Shown here piece by piece: positions 52,264 to 59,106 of a stretch of DNA of 64,000 bases. Position numbers and translations under genes: made by a program. Origin of the DNA: Oscillospiraceae bacterium. Its GTDB lineage: Bacteria; Bacillota; Clostridia; Oscillospirales; Ruminococcaceae. The first letter of the stretch is position 1. Every line of letters starts with the position of its first letter. The DNA lies in assembly GCA_009776305.1 (NCBI GenBank), contig WRLY01000005.1, forward strand, positions 85,083-149,082, read 5' to 3'. The notes under the pieces were generated by a model. The model did no database searches and was not told where the DNA came from. It worked only from the letters and a program-made list of their open reading frames with translations.

Positions 52264-52300
52264 CCTTTAACTTAAAATTCGTTCAATTTTAAGTTAAAGG
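52264..52300. promoter_or_regulatory. 16-bp perfect inverted repeat before clpC
   Basis: CCTTTAACTTAAAATT (52264-52279) and AATTTTAAGTTAAAGG (52285-52300) enclose CGTTC. It lies 18 bp upstream of the clpC start, inside the predicted 5' leader. It is not a CtsR direct repeat nor a CIRCE element. It resembles the repeat before the BTAD regulator. Confidence 0.65.
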
Positions 52301-52330
52301 GGATTGCGCTGTTGTGACAGATTATATCTG

Positions 52331-52359
52331 ATTATACGTTTTTTATTCCGACAATGTAA
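52331..52359 (-). promoter_or_regulatory. Promoter of clpC
   Basis: On the minus strand TTACAT and TATAAT with 17-bp spacing, about 85 nt upstream of the clpC start. Confidence 0.55.
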
Positions 52360-52389
52360 CAATTTTTTTCCGGAAGCATACAATTTATT

Positions 52390-52403
52390 ATGAAACGTTT
52401 CAT
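52390..52403. promoter_or_regulatory. 14-bp palindrome of LacI-family type
   Basis: ATGAAACGTTTCAT is a perfect palindrome with the central CG typical of LacI/GalR-type operators. It lies 43 bp before the Cys-rich miniprotein gene. It is shorter than a standard cre site, so CcpA binding is doubtful. Confidence 0.4.
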
Positions 52404-52445
52404 ACACCAATAAACAATTTTATTTCAATCAAGGAGGAACATATT

Positions 52446-52592
52446 ATGTTTTTCGGCAACGGAAACTGCTGCTGGATAATTATCATCTTACTGCTTCTTT
52501 GCTTCTGCTGCGGCGGTAACGACGGTTTTGTCGGAGGAGCTACCGGCGGCTGCTGCGGCGGCGGATGCGGATGCAACCCCTGCGGCTGCTAA
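52446..52592 (+). CDS. Cysteine/glycine-rich miniprotein with one hydrophobic helix
   Basis: 48 residues with 11 Cys and 14 Gly. Layout: FFGNGNCCW, a hydrophobic helix IIIILLLLCFCC (residues ~10-22), GGNDGFVGGATGG, and a Cys-rich end CCGGGCGCNPCGC. AAGGAGGAAC lies 5 nt before the ATG and a strong terminator follows, so it is an independent gene. Similar short high-Cys membrane miniproteins occur in Oscillospiraceae and are sometimes annotated chorion-like high-cysteine; function unknown. Confidence 0.75.
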   Translation: MFFGNGNCCWIIIILLLLCFCCGGNDGFVGGATGGCCGGGCGCNPCGC

Positions 52593-52621
52593 TAATTTCA
52601 GTCTGTTCACAAAAAAGTCAC

Positions 52622-52662
52622 AAAATACGGCAAAGCCGATACGGTTTTGCCGTATTTTTTTT
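52622..52662 (+). terminator. Terminator of the Cys-rich gene
   Basis: AAAATACGGCAAA (52622-52634) with TTTGCCGTATTTT (52646-52658), a 13-bp stem, followed by a run of T. Confidence 0.9.
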
Positions 52663-52705
52663 ATTCAATAATTAATTATATTCAATTTAAAGTATAAAAG
52701 ATTCC

Positions 52706-52766
52706 GGTTACAGGCTGATTACATTTTGGTTACAAAGCGGTTACAGGAGATTACAATATGGTTACA
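52706..52766 (+). promoter_or_regulatory. Six GRTTACA heptamers at 10-11 bp spacing
   Basis: GGTTACA or GATTACA starts at 52706, 52717, 52728, 52739, 52749 and 52760; the intervals are 11, 11, 11, 10 and 11 bp, i.e. one helical turn. Weaker GGTTTTT (52771) and GGTAAAA (52781) continue the phase. The array ends about 70 bp upstream of the sugar-importer promoter. Such phased direct repeats are typical binding sites of OmpR/PhoB-family response regulators. Confidence 0.7.
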
Positions 52767-52833
52767 ATTTGGTTTTTTATGGTAAAATTATGTAAAATGT
52801 AAAAAAAAATTTACATAATTTGTTCATTTTGTA

Positions 52834-52862
52834 TTGACAAAGTATTATGAACATGTTAATAT
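52834..52862 (+). promoter_or_regulatory. Promoter of the sugar-importer operon
   Basis: TTGACA (52834-52839) and TAATAT (52857-52862) with 17-bp spacing, about 60 bp before the start codon. The spacer holds GAACATGTTA, a short palindrome. Confidence 0.75.
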
Positions 52863-52923
52863 GTGAATATGGTTGTTTTTGACAACCTGCTCTATTCAAT
52901 TAAAAATTTATGAGGTGAAAGGC

Positions 52924-54363
52924 ATGAAAAAAGTATTAGCATTATTGTTGTCGATGTTTATGGTGCTCGGTTTAGCGGCTGGTTGCACAAAAGAAGACCC
53001 TCCCGTTACCGACCCCGGAACAACCGACGCTACCGACCCCGGAACAACCGACGCTACCGACACCGAAACAACCGGCAGTGGCTTATCCGGCTCTCTTAAT
53101 TTCTGGTCGTTCTCTCCCGAACTTGAGGTTATGGCGATAGCGTTCAGAAAAGACAATCCCGATGTTACAATTAACTACACTATGATTCCCGACACTGAAG
53201 ACCAGTTCAAGAACAGCCTTTTGAACGCGATTTCGGGCGGAAACGTTCCCGACGCTGTTGGACTTGAAGCTGCGTTTGTACGCGAATTCGTTGAAAACGG
53301 TTCTATGATGACCATTAACGAATTCAGACCCTTGGCAGAGGCTATGGAGCAATACGAATATATGCTTAATATCGGAACAGACCCCAACGGAGATTTAAAA
53401 GCTGTTTCGTTCCAGGCAACTCCCGGTGGTATGTTCTACAGAAGAAGTCTCGCGACTGAATTCTTCGGAACAGAAGAGCCTGAAGATATTCAGGAACTCG
53501 TAAAAGACATGGACGCTTTTGTTGCTACAGCGGCAGTTGTTCATGAAAAATCCGGCGGCTCTGCTTTCATGGTACCGAGCTTCCAGGATTTCTGCAATCC
53601 TTTCTTTAACACCCGTTCACAGCCTTGGATAGTTGATAACAAGCTTTATATCGACCCTGTGGCTCTTGAACTCTTTGACCTTTCCAAGCAGTTCCGCGAC
53701 AATGCATGGGAAGCTCGCGCACAGGCGTGGTCTCCTGAATGGAACTCCGCTATGAGCGACGACCTGACCGACATTAACGGAAACAAAATACAGGTATTTA
53801 CTTACTTCCTTCCCACTTGGGGACTTCCCTACGTACTTATGAATAACAGCGGCGGAAACACCGACGGCGACTGGGGTCTGGTTGACGGTCCTTTTGAATA
53901 TGCTTGGGGCGGTTCATTCCTTGGTATTATGGACAGAGCTACCAACGTTGAGTTGGCTAAAGAATTCGTTAAGTTCTGCACATTAGACGAAGAAAACCTC
54001 AAAAACTGGGCTCTCGGAACTTACACCAACGAGTACCTCAAAACAATCGACGGCTCTATTGCCGACAGCATTTCTCAGGGCGCGGGCGACCTTGTAAACA
54101 GCAAAAGATTGGTTGCTGAACTTACACCGTCCTTTGACGACGCGGGAACCTCTGCGTTCCTCGGCGGACAAAACAGCTACGCTAAATTCGGCATGATTGC
54201 TGCTCACACTCACATCGACCTGATTCAGAGAACCGACGGGACAATCCAGGCGTTGTACATAAACAGCGTTGGAAACTATGTAAACGGCGACCAAACTCAG
54301 GAAGAAGCTCTTGCTGACTTTGAAAGAAATGTGCAGGAAGCTCTGCCTGACCTCGACTGGTAA
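52924..54363 (+). CDS. Sugar ABC transporter substrate-binding lipoprotein
   Basis: 479 residues. Lipoprotein signal KKVLALLLSMFMVLGLAAGC (lipobox LAAGC region), a short Thr/Asp/Pro linker with two copies of PGTTDATD, then a family-1 extracellular solute-binding fold: LNFWSFSPELEVMAIAFRKDNPDVTINY, NAISGGNVPDAVGLE, and WGGSFLGIMDRATNVELAKEFVKF. It should capture an oligosaccharide outside the membrane and deliver it to the two permeases downstream. ATG 52924 follows GAGGTGAAAGG. The substrate cannot be read from sequence. Confidence 0.9.
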   Translation: MKKVLALLLSMFMVLGLAAGCTKEDPPVTDPGTTDATDPGTTDATDTETTGSGLSGSLNFWSFSPELEVMAIAFRKDNPDVTINYTMIPDTEDQFKNSLLNAISGGNVPDAVGLEAAFVREFVENGSMMTINEFRPLAEAMEQYEYMLNIGTDPNGDLKAVSFQATPGGMFYRRSLATEFFGTEEPEDIQELVKDMDAFVATAAVVHEKSGGSAFMVPSFQDFCNPFFNTRSQPWIVDNKLYIDPVALELFDLSKQFRDNAWEARAQAWSPEWNSAMSDDLTDINGNKIQVFTYFLPTWGLPYVLMNNSGGNTDGDWGLVDGPFEYAWGGSFLGIMDRATNVELAKEFVKFCTLDEENLKNWALGTYTNEYLKTIDGSIADSISQGAGDLVNSKRLVAELTPSFDDAGTSAFLGGQNSYAKFGMIAAHTHIDLIQRTDGTIQALYINSVGNYVNGDQTQEEALADFERNVQEALPDLDW

Positions 54364-54391
54364 TTTTATTTCGTAGTTTTTAGCTATCGTA

Positions 54392-54430
54392 ATAGTTATA
54401 ATGGGCGGTAAAAACGCCCATTATAACTAT
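54392..54430 (+). other. 16-bp perfect stem-loop after the binding-protein gene
   Basis: ATAGTTATAATGGGCG (54392-54407) pairs with CGCCCATTATAACTAT (54415-54430), loop GTAAAAA, no T-run. Stem-loops in this place in binding-protein operons stabilise the upstream mRNA and lower expression of the permeases. It is followed by a longer imperfect stem (TTAAATTAAGG/CCTTAATTTAA, 54440-54502). Confidence 0.6.
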
Positions 54431-54645
54431 CTATAGTCGGTTAAATTAAGGAATCTGTTTCGGTTTGATGATTCTTTATGAGACCGGAACAAGCCTTAAT
54501 TTAAGCGATTATATAGCGGTTTGACATTATGTATACCCATCTCTTGCGGTATATTTTCCGTCATACTGCGTCTGAATCCTCTTGAATGCGTAAGGTATTC
54601 ACTGCGATTTATCCTTGTATGACAAAAAATATTCTCGCAAATCTA

Positions 54646-54677
54646 TTTTTGTATACAAAAAGTCAAACAGCTATAAA
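54646..54677 (+). promoter_or_regulatory. 16-bp palindrome and possible promoter before the first permease
   Basis: TTTTTGTATACAAAAA (54646-54661) is a perfect palindrome. It overlaps a possible promoter TTGTAT (54649-54654) / TATAAA (54672-54677) with 17-bp spacing. The leader would be very short (about 15 nt), so the promoter is uncertain. The rest of the 334-bp gap holds two stem-loops and no gene. Confidence 0.35.
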
Positions 54678-54697
54678 AATATTAACGAGGTATTGCC

Positions 54698-55699
54698 ATG
54701 AAAACAAAAAAAATAAGACAGGGCGGGAAAATAGACAGATGGGGTTATATTTTTGTCGCTCCATTTATCATCGGTATTTTGGTTTTTACTCTATATCCGG
54801 TAGGGGACATGTTTTTTAAGAGTTTTACCAACGCCACAAACAGGGCGTTTAACCAGGAGCTTGAAGTTATCGGGTTTGCTAACTACCAAACTGTTTTGGG
54901 TAATCAAAGTTTCATCACCAGTATCGGGACTACATGGAAAATCTGGATAATCAGCTTTATACCGCAGCTTGGTATAGCACTCATGATTTCCGCATGGTTC
55001 ACCTCGGTAAGGCTACGTTTGAAGTGTGTCGGGCTGTTCCGCACCGTTTTCTATATGCCCAACCTTTTGATGAGTGCAACGGTTGCCGCGCTTTATACGA
55101 CGCTTTTCAGCAACTTAGGACCAATTAACAGAATGCTTATAAATTTGGGACTTATAACCGAGCCGATATTCTTCAGAGACACCCCAAGTTTCATGGTAGG
55201 GCTTGTCGCGTATCTTCAGTGGTGGTTGTGGTTCGGTGTAACCATTGTTCTCCTCATGGCGGGAATGACCTCGATTTCCCCCTCGCTTTATGAATCGGCA
55301 ACGGTTGACGGCGCTAACGGAGGGCAGATGTTCTTTAAAATAACCCTTCCTCTTTTAAGACCCGTTATGCTTTACGTTTTAGTTACCTCGCTTGTGGGCG
55401 GTATGCAGATGATGGATATTCCATACATGATTAACGGGGAAAACAGACCGGGAGGTAGAATGGGCGAATTCGCCACCATGAACGTGGTGATGACAAACAC
55501 CTATTTTAATGGAAACAGCACCCGAAACCTCGGGTTGGCGTCTGCGGCGGGTATGGTGATTTTTGCCGTAACGCTTGTAGCCGCGCTGATTTTGCTTGCT
55601 ATTATGAATATCGGAAAAGACGACGACAGTAAGCTTGAAAAGAAACGTCTGAAACGATTGAATAAAGAAAGCAAATTAGGAAAGGCGGTGTTGAGCTAA
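54698..55699 (+). CDS. Sugar ABC transporter permease 1 (MalF/UgpA type)
   Basis: 333 residues with six membrane segments. First helix WGYIFVAPFIIGILVFTLYPVGDMFFKSF and the EAA coupling motif LYESATVDGANGGQMFFKITLPLLRPV for contact with the ATPase. It ends in a basic Lys-rich tail. It follows the binding protein after a structured 334-bp gap and overlaps permease 2 by one base. Confidence 0.92.
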   Translation: MKTKKIRQGGKIDRWGYIFVAPFIIGILVFTLYPVGDMFFKSFTNATNRAFNQELEVIGFANYQTVLGNQSFITSIGTTWKIWIISFIPQLGIALMISAWFTSVRLRLKCVGLFRTVFYMPNLLMSATVAALYTTLFSNLGPINRMLINLGLITEPIFFRDTPSFMVGLVAYLQWWLWFGVTIVLLMAGMTSISPSLYESATVDGANGGQMFFKITLPLLRPVMLYVLVTSLVGGMQMMDIPYMINGENRPGGRMGEFATMNVVMTNTYFNGNSTRNLGLASAAGMVIFAVTLVAALILLAIMNIGKDDDSKLEKKRLKRLNKESKLGKAVLS

Positions 55700-56544
55700 T
55701 GTCATATAAACTTTTAACTAATTTAGTCAGGCTTATTGTATACATTATAATGATTTTCATTGCGTTGCTGTGTATCGTCCCGATTTACATACTGTTTATT
55801 AACGCTACCCGTTCAACTCCCCAAATAAACAGCGGAATTTCGTTTTTACCGTCTACCTTTTTAGCGTTTAACTGGGGCGTACTCGGAAGTAGCGGTTCGG
55901 TGAATTTGTTCCGCTCTTTCGGAAACAGCGCAATAATAGCGTTTTCCAACACCATTATTACGGTTTATTTCGCGGTTCTTACCGCTTATGCGATTGAGGT
56001 TTACAACTTTAAACTTAAAAAGGTCGTATATTCGTTGGTTATGTTGCTTGTAATGATTCCGGGGCAGGTCGCGGTAATCGGTTTCTACATGCAGATGTCG
56101 GCTTTTGGCTGGTTAAACACATTTTATCCTTTGATTATACCCGCGATTGCCGTTCCGACCAGCGTATTCTTCGCGAAACAGTATTTGGAAAGCTGTTTGG
56201 TCAAGGAACTCATACATGCGGGGCGTATAGACGGTTGTAGCGAGCTTGGAATTATGCACAAAATCATGATGCCCATAGCTATTCCCGGCATGTTTACAAT
56301 GGCTATATTTGCTTTTGTAGGTTCATGGAACAACTTCTTTACCCCGTTTTTAATTATAACCGACCAAAAAAAGGCTACTTTGCCTATGGCGGTTCAGATT
56401 ATCGTAAACGGTAACACCTATAACAGGGAAATCGGCGCGTTTTACCTCGGGCTCGCGATTTCGATTGTGCCGGTCGTTGTTGTTTATATCTGCCTTTCCA
56501 AGTTTATTGTAGGCGGAATGGCGATGGGTGCGGTTAAAGAGTAA
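55699..56544 (+). CDS. Sugar ABC transporter permease 2 (MalG/UgpE type)
   Basis: 281 residues, six membrane segments, coupling motif LIHAGRIDGCSELGIMHKIMMPIAIPGMFTMAIFAFVGSWNNFFTPFLI. It pairs with permease 1 to make the membrane channel. No ATP-binding subunit is encoded nearby; the importer probably uses a shared MsiK/UgpC-type ATPase elsewhere. A strong terminator follows. Confidence 0.92.
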   Translation: MSYKLLTNLVRLIVYIIMIFIALLCIVPIYILFINATRSTPQINSGISFLPSTFLAFNWGVLGSSGSVNLFRSFGNSAIIAFSNTIITVYFAVLTAYAIEVYNFKLKKVVYSLVMLLVMIPGQVAVIGFYMQMSAFGWLNTFYPLIIPAIAVPTSVFFAKQYLESCLVKELIHAGRIDGCSELGIMHKIMMPIAIPGMFTMAIFAFVGSWNNFFTPFLIITDQKKATLPMAVQIIVNGNTYNREIGAFYLGLAISIVPVVVVYICLSKFIVGGMAMGAVKE

Positions 56545-56610
56545 CCGTAAAGTCCTCGACGGCTGAATTGTTGAACCCTTTATGGCAATTAAGCCAAGTG
56601 TTTTTGAATA

Positions 56611-56646
56611 AAACAAGCCCGCCAAAAGGCGGGCTTGTTTTTTTTT
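56611..56646 (+). terminator. Terminator of the sugar-importer operon
   Basis: AAACAAGCCCGCC (56611-56623) with GGCGGGCTTGTTT (56628-56640), loop AAAA, then a T-run to 56646. Confidence 0.93.
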
Positions 56647-56699
56647 GAAAAATGTGGTAAACTATAAAAAGTATTTATAAAATCACGAAAGGGAAGAAC

Positions 56700-58469
56700 A
56701 TGGAACAAATAAAAGGGCTTAAACGCACACATTATTGCGGAGAGGTTGCCGTAGCAAAACAAGGAGAAAAAATAATCGTAGGCGGGTTTGCCAACCGCGT
56801 GAGAGATAAGGGCGGTATAATATTTATAGATTTGCGCGACAGGACAGGGATTGTACAATTAGTGTTTGATGAAACCATCGGGCGTGAAGTCTTTGAGAAA
56901 GCCGGTAGCGTCAAAAGCGAATTTGTGCTTATGGCTTGCGGTATTCTGCGCGAGCGTGAAAGTATTAACAAAGAAATTGCCACAGGCGCGGTGGAAATAC
57001 TTGTGAGTGAGTTAAGGATTTTATCCAAAGCTAGGGCTTTGCCTTACGATATACATGCCGAAAATATGGCTAATGAGGAATTAAGACTCAAACACCGCTG
57101 TCTTGATTTAAGAAGGGAGGAATTGCAGAATAACCTGCTTTTAAGGCATAATTTAGCCAAGGCTACGCGGGATTATTTTTATGCCAACCGATTTATCGAA
57201 ATTGAAACCCCTATGTTCATAAAATCAACGCCGGAGGGCGCGAGGGACTTTTTGGTACCGTCGAGATTGCACGCGGGGAAATTCTACGCCTTGCCGCAGT
57301 CGCCGCAGATTTATAAGCAGTTATTAATGATTTCGGGGTTTGACCGCTATATTCAGCTTGCGCGGTGCTTCCGCGACGAGGACAACCGCGCCGACAGACA
57401 GCCTGAATTCACACAAATAGATATAGAGATGTCTTTTGTAGACGAGGATGACGTGCTTGAAATGCTGGAAGGCTTTATAAAACACGTCATGAGCGAGGTT
57501 ATGGGGGTGGAAATTAATATACCGCTCCCGCGCCTGACTTACAACGAGGCGATGAGCAGATACGGCACTGATAAACCCGATACACGTTACGGCATGGAAA
57601 TTACTGTTATAACCGATTTAGCGAAACAGACTGAATTCGGGGTATTTAAAGATGCGGAAAGCGTTAGAGGTATTGTGGTTAAAGGTAAGGCGGCGCAATT
57701 AACAAGAAAAGAAATAGATAAGCTTATTGAATTCGCCAAAGGAATCGGCGCTAAAGGCTTATCCTATATCAGGTGGCTTGAAGATGTGCCGACCTGTTCC
57801 TTTGCGAAATTCGCCTCTCCAGAACAGCTTACGGCTATATGCGCCGAATTGGGCTGTGAGAACGGCGATGTTGCGCTAATTGCCGCTGATAAGAGCAAGG
57901 ACGTTCTGCGGGTTTTAGGTGCGCTCAGGACGACTGTTGCCGGTCAGTTTGACATAATACCGCAGGAGGGATACAATTATCTCTGGGTTACTGAAATGCC
58001 GTTCTTCGAGCAAAACGACGAGAGCGGGGAATGGGATGCTATGCACCACCCGTTCACCATGCCCAAGGACGAGTGCTTGGCGTATTTGGACAGCGGTGAG
58101 TATGATAAGGTTTACGCTAAGGCTTATGATTTGGTTCTGAATGGTACAGAGCTTTGTAGCGGCTCTATAAGGATTACTGACTTTGAGCTTCAGGAGCGTA
58201 TGTTTAAGGCATTGAAACTTACAAAAGAGGAAATAGAGGTAAAATTCGGCTTTTTAATTGACTCCTACAAATTAGCCTCTCCGCCTCATGGTGGCGCGGG
58301 AATAGGACTTGACAGGCTTGCAATGCTCCTTTGCGGTGCAAAAAGCCTGCGGGACGTTACGGCGTTCCCGAAAACAAAGGACGCCAGCGAACTGATGTCG
58401 GGAAGCCCGGGCGAGGTTGATGAGAAACATCTTGAGGAACTGCATATAAAAATAGTAGGTGAAAAATAA
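56700..58469 (+). CDS. aspS: Aspartate--tRNA ligase
   Basis: 589 residues. N-terminal anticodon-binding OB domain (VGGFANRVRDKGGIIFIDLRDRTGIVQLVF), class II motif 2 YIQLARCFRDEDNRADRQPEFTQIDIEMSF, bacterial GAD insertion, and motif 3 HGGAGIGLDRLAMLL. It charges tRNA-Asp. GGGAAGAAC precedes the ATG; the stop overlaps tadA by one base, so both are co-translated. Whether it also charges tRNA-Asn cannot be told. Confidence 0.96.
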   Translation: MEQIKGLKRTHYCGEVAVAKQGEKIIVGGFANRVRDKGGIIFIDLRDRTGIVQLVFDETIGREVFEKAGSVKSEFVLMACGILRERESINKEIATGAVEILVSELRILSKARALPYDIHAENMANEELRLKHRCLDLRREELQNNLLLRHNLAKATRDYFYANRFIEIETPMFIKSTPEGARDFLVPSRLHAGKFYALPQSPQIYKQLLMISGFDRYIQLARCFRDEDNRADRQPEFTQIDIEMSFVDEDDVLEMLEGFIKHVMSEVMGVEINIPLPRLTYNEAMSRYGTDKPDTRYGMEITVITDLAKQTEFGVFKDAESVRGIVVKGKAAQLTRKEIDKLIEFAKGIGAKGLSYIRWLEDVPTCSFAKFASPEQLTAICAELGCENGDVALIAADKSKDVLRVLGALRTTVAGQFDIIPQEGYNYLWVTEMPFFEQNDESGEWDAMHHPFTMPKDECLAYLDSGEYDKVYAKAYDLVLNGTELCSGSIRITDFELQERMFKALKLTKEEIEVKFGFLIDSYKLASPPHGGAGIGLDRLAMLLCGAKSLRDVTAFPKTKDASELMSGSPGEVDEKHLEELHIKIVGEK

Positions 58470-58921
58470 TGCTCGATGACGAACATTTCATGGAGTTAGC
58501 TCTTGAAGAAGCCCGCAAAGCCTTTGATAAGAACGAATGTCCCGTCGGTGCGGTTATCGTTGACGGCGGCGGGAATATTGTCGGCAGGGGATACAATACT
58601 ACCGAAACCAATCATTCGCCCCTTATGCACGCCGAGATGATTGCAATAGGCGAAGCCGCCCGTGTCTTGAAAAACAGGCGGCTGTCGGATTGTACTGTTT
58701 ATGTAACCTTGGAGCCTTGCCCCATGTGCGCGGGCGCGATTTCAAACGCGCGCCTAAAACGTTTAGTTTACGGCGCGTTTGACTCGAAAGGCGGCGCGTG
58801 CGCTTCGCTGTTCAACCTGTACGATTATCCCGTGAATCATAAGCCAATGGTGCGAAGCAGGGTTTTAGAGGACGAGTGTGGCGCGATTTTGAGTGAGTTC
58901 TTTAAAAAGCTGAGGAATTAA
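58469..58921 (+). CDS. tadA: tRNA adenosine(34) deaminase
   Basis: 150 residues with the CDA zinc site: His54-Ala-Glu56 (HAEMIAI) and P-C84-P-M-C87 (EPCPMCAGAISNARLKRLVYG). TadA converts A34 of tRNA-Arg(ACG) to inosine. It overlaps aspS by one base. The tRNA-Arg found in this window has anticodon CCG and is not its substrate. Confidence 0.94.
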   Translation: MLDDEHFMELALEEARKAFDKNECPVGAVIVDGGGNIVGRGYNTTETNHSPLMHAEMIAIGEAARVLKNRRLSDCTVYVTLEPCPMCAGAISNARLKRLVYGAFDSKGGACASLFNLYDYPVNHKPMVRSRVLEDECGAILSEFFKKLRN

Positions 58922-59043
58922 AAGTCGAAGTCGTCGCAACAGTAATATTCGTCATCGAAAAGGCGGTTGACGATAGTTGTGAGCGCGACGGCGATGACAG
59001 CTAATCCTAACGCGAATACCATGAGTTTGCATATTGATTTCAT
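58918..59043 (-). CDS. Small single-helix membrane protein
   Basis: 41 residues read on the minus strand: MKSICKLMVFALGLAVIAVA, then LTTIVNRLF and an acidic, aromatic tail DDEYYCCDDFDF. One hydrophobic helix spans residues ~7-25. AAGGAGA lies 8 nt before the ATG. It overlaps the tadA stop by 4 bp. No family recognised; charge layout fits a membrane miniprotein with an acidic end. Confidence 0.6.
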   Translation of the reverse strand: MKSICKLMVFALGLAVIAVALTTIVNRLFDDEYYCCDDFDF

Positions 59044-59106
59044 AATAACAGTCTCCTTATTTGATAAGAATTTATTTTAAGACAACCCGCAAAGGAGGAT
59101 TGCCCT

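Noticed and set aside
52264..52300. CIRCE or CtsR operator before clpC
   Set aside because: CIRCE is TTAGCACTC-N9-GAGTGCTAA and CtsR binds a direct heptad repeat; neither pattern is present.
52390..52403. CcpA cre site
   Set aside because: ATGAAACGTTTCAT is two bases shorter in the centre than the consensus cre; kept only as a LacI-type palindrome.
54586..54819. 77-codon frame before permease 1
   Set aside because: No ribosome site, and it runs into the permease in another frame.
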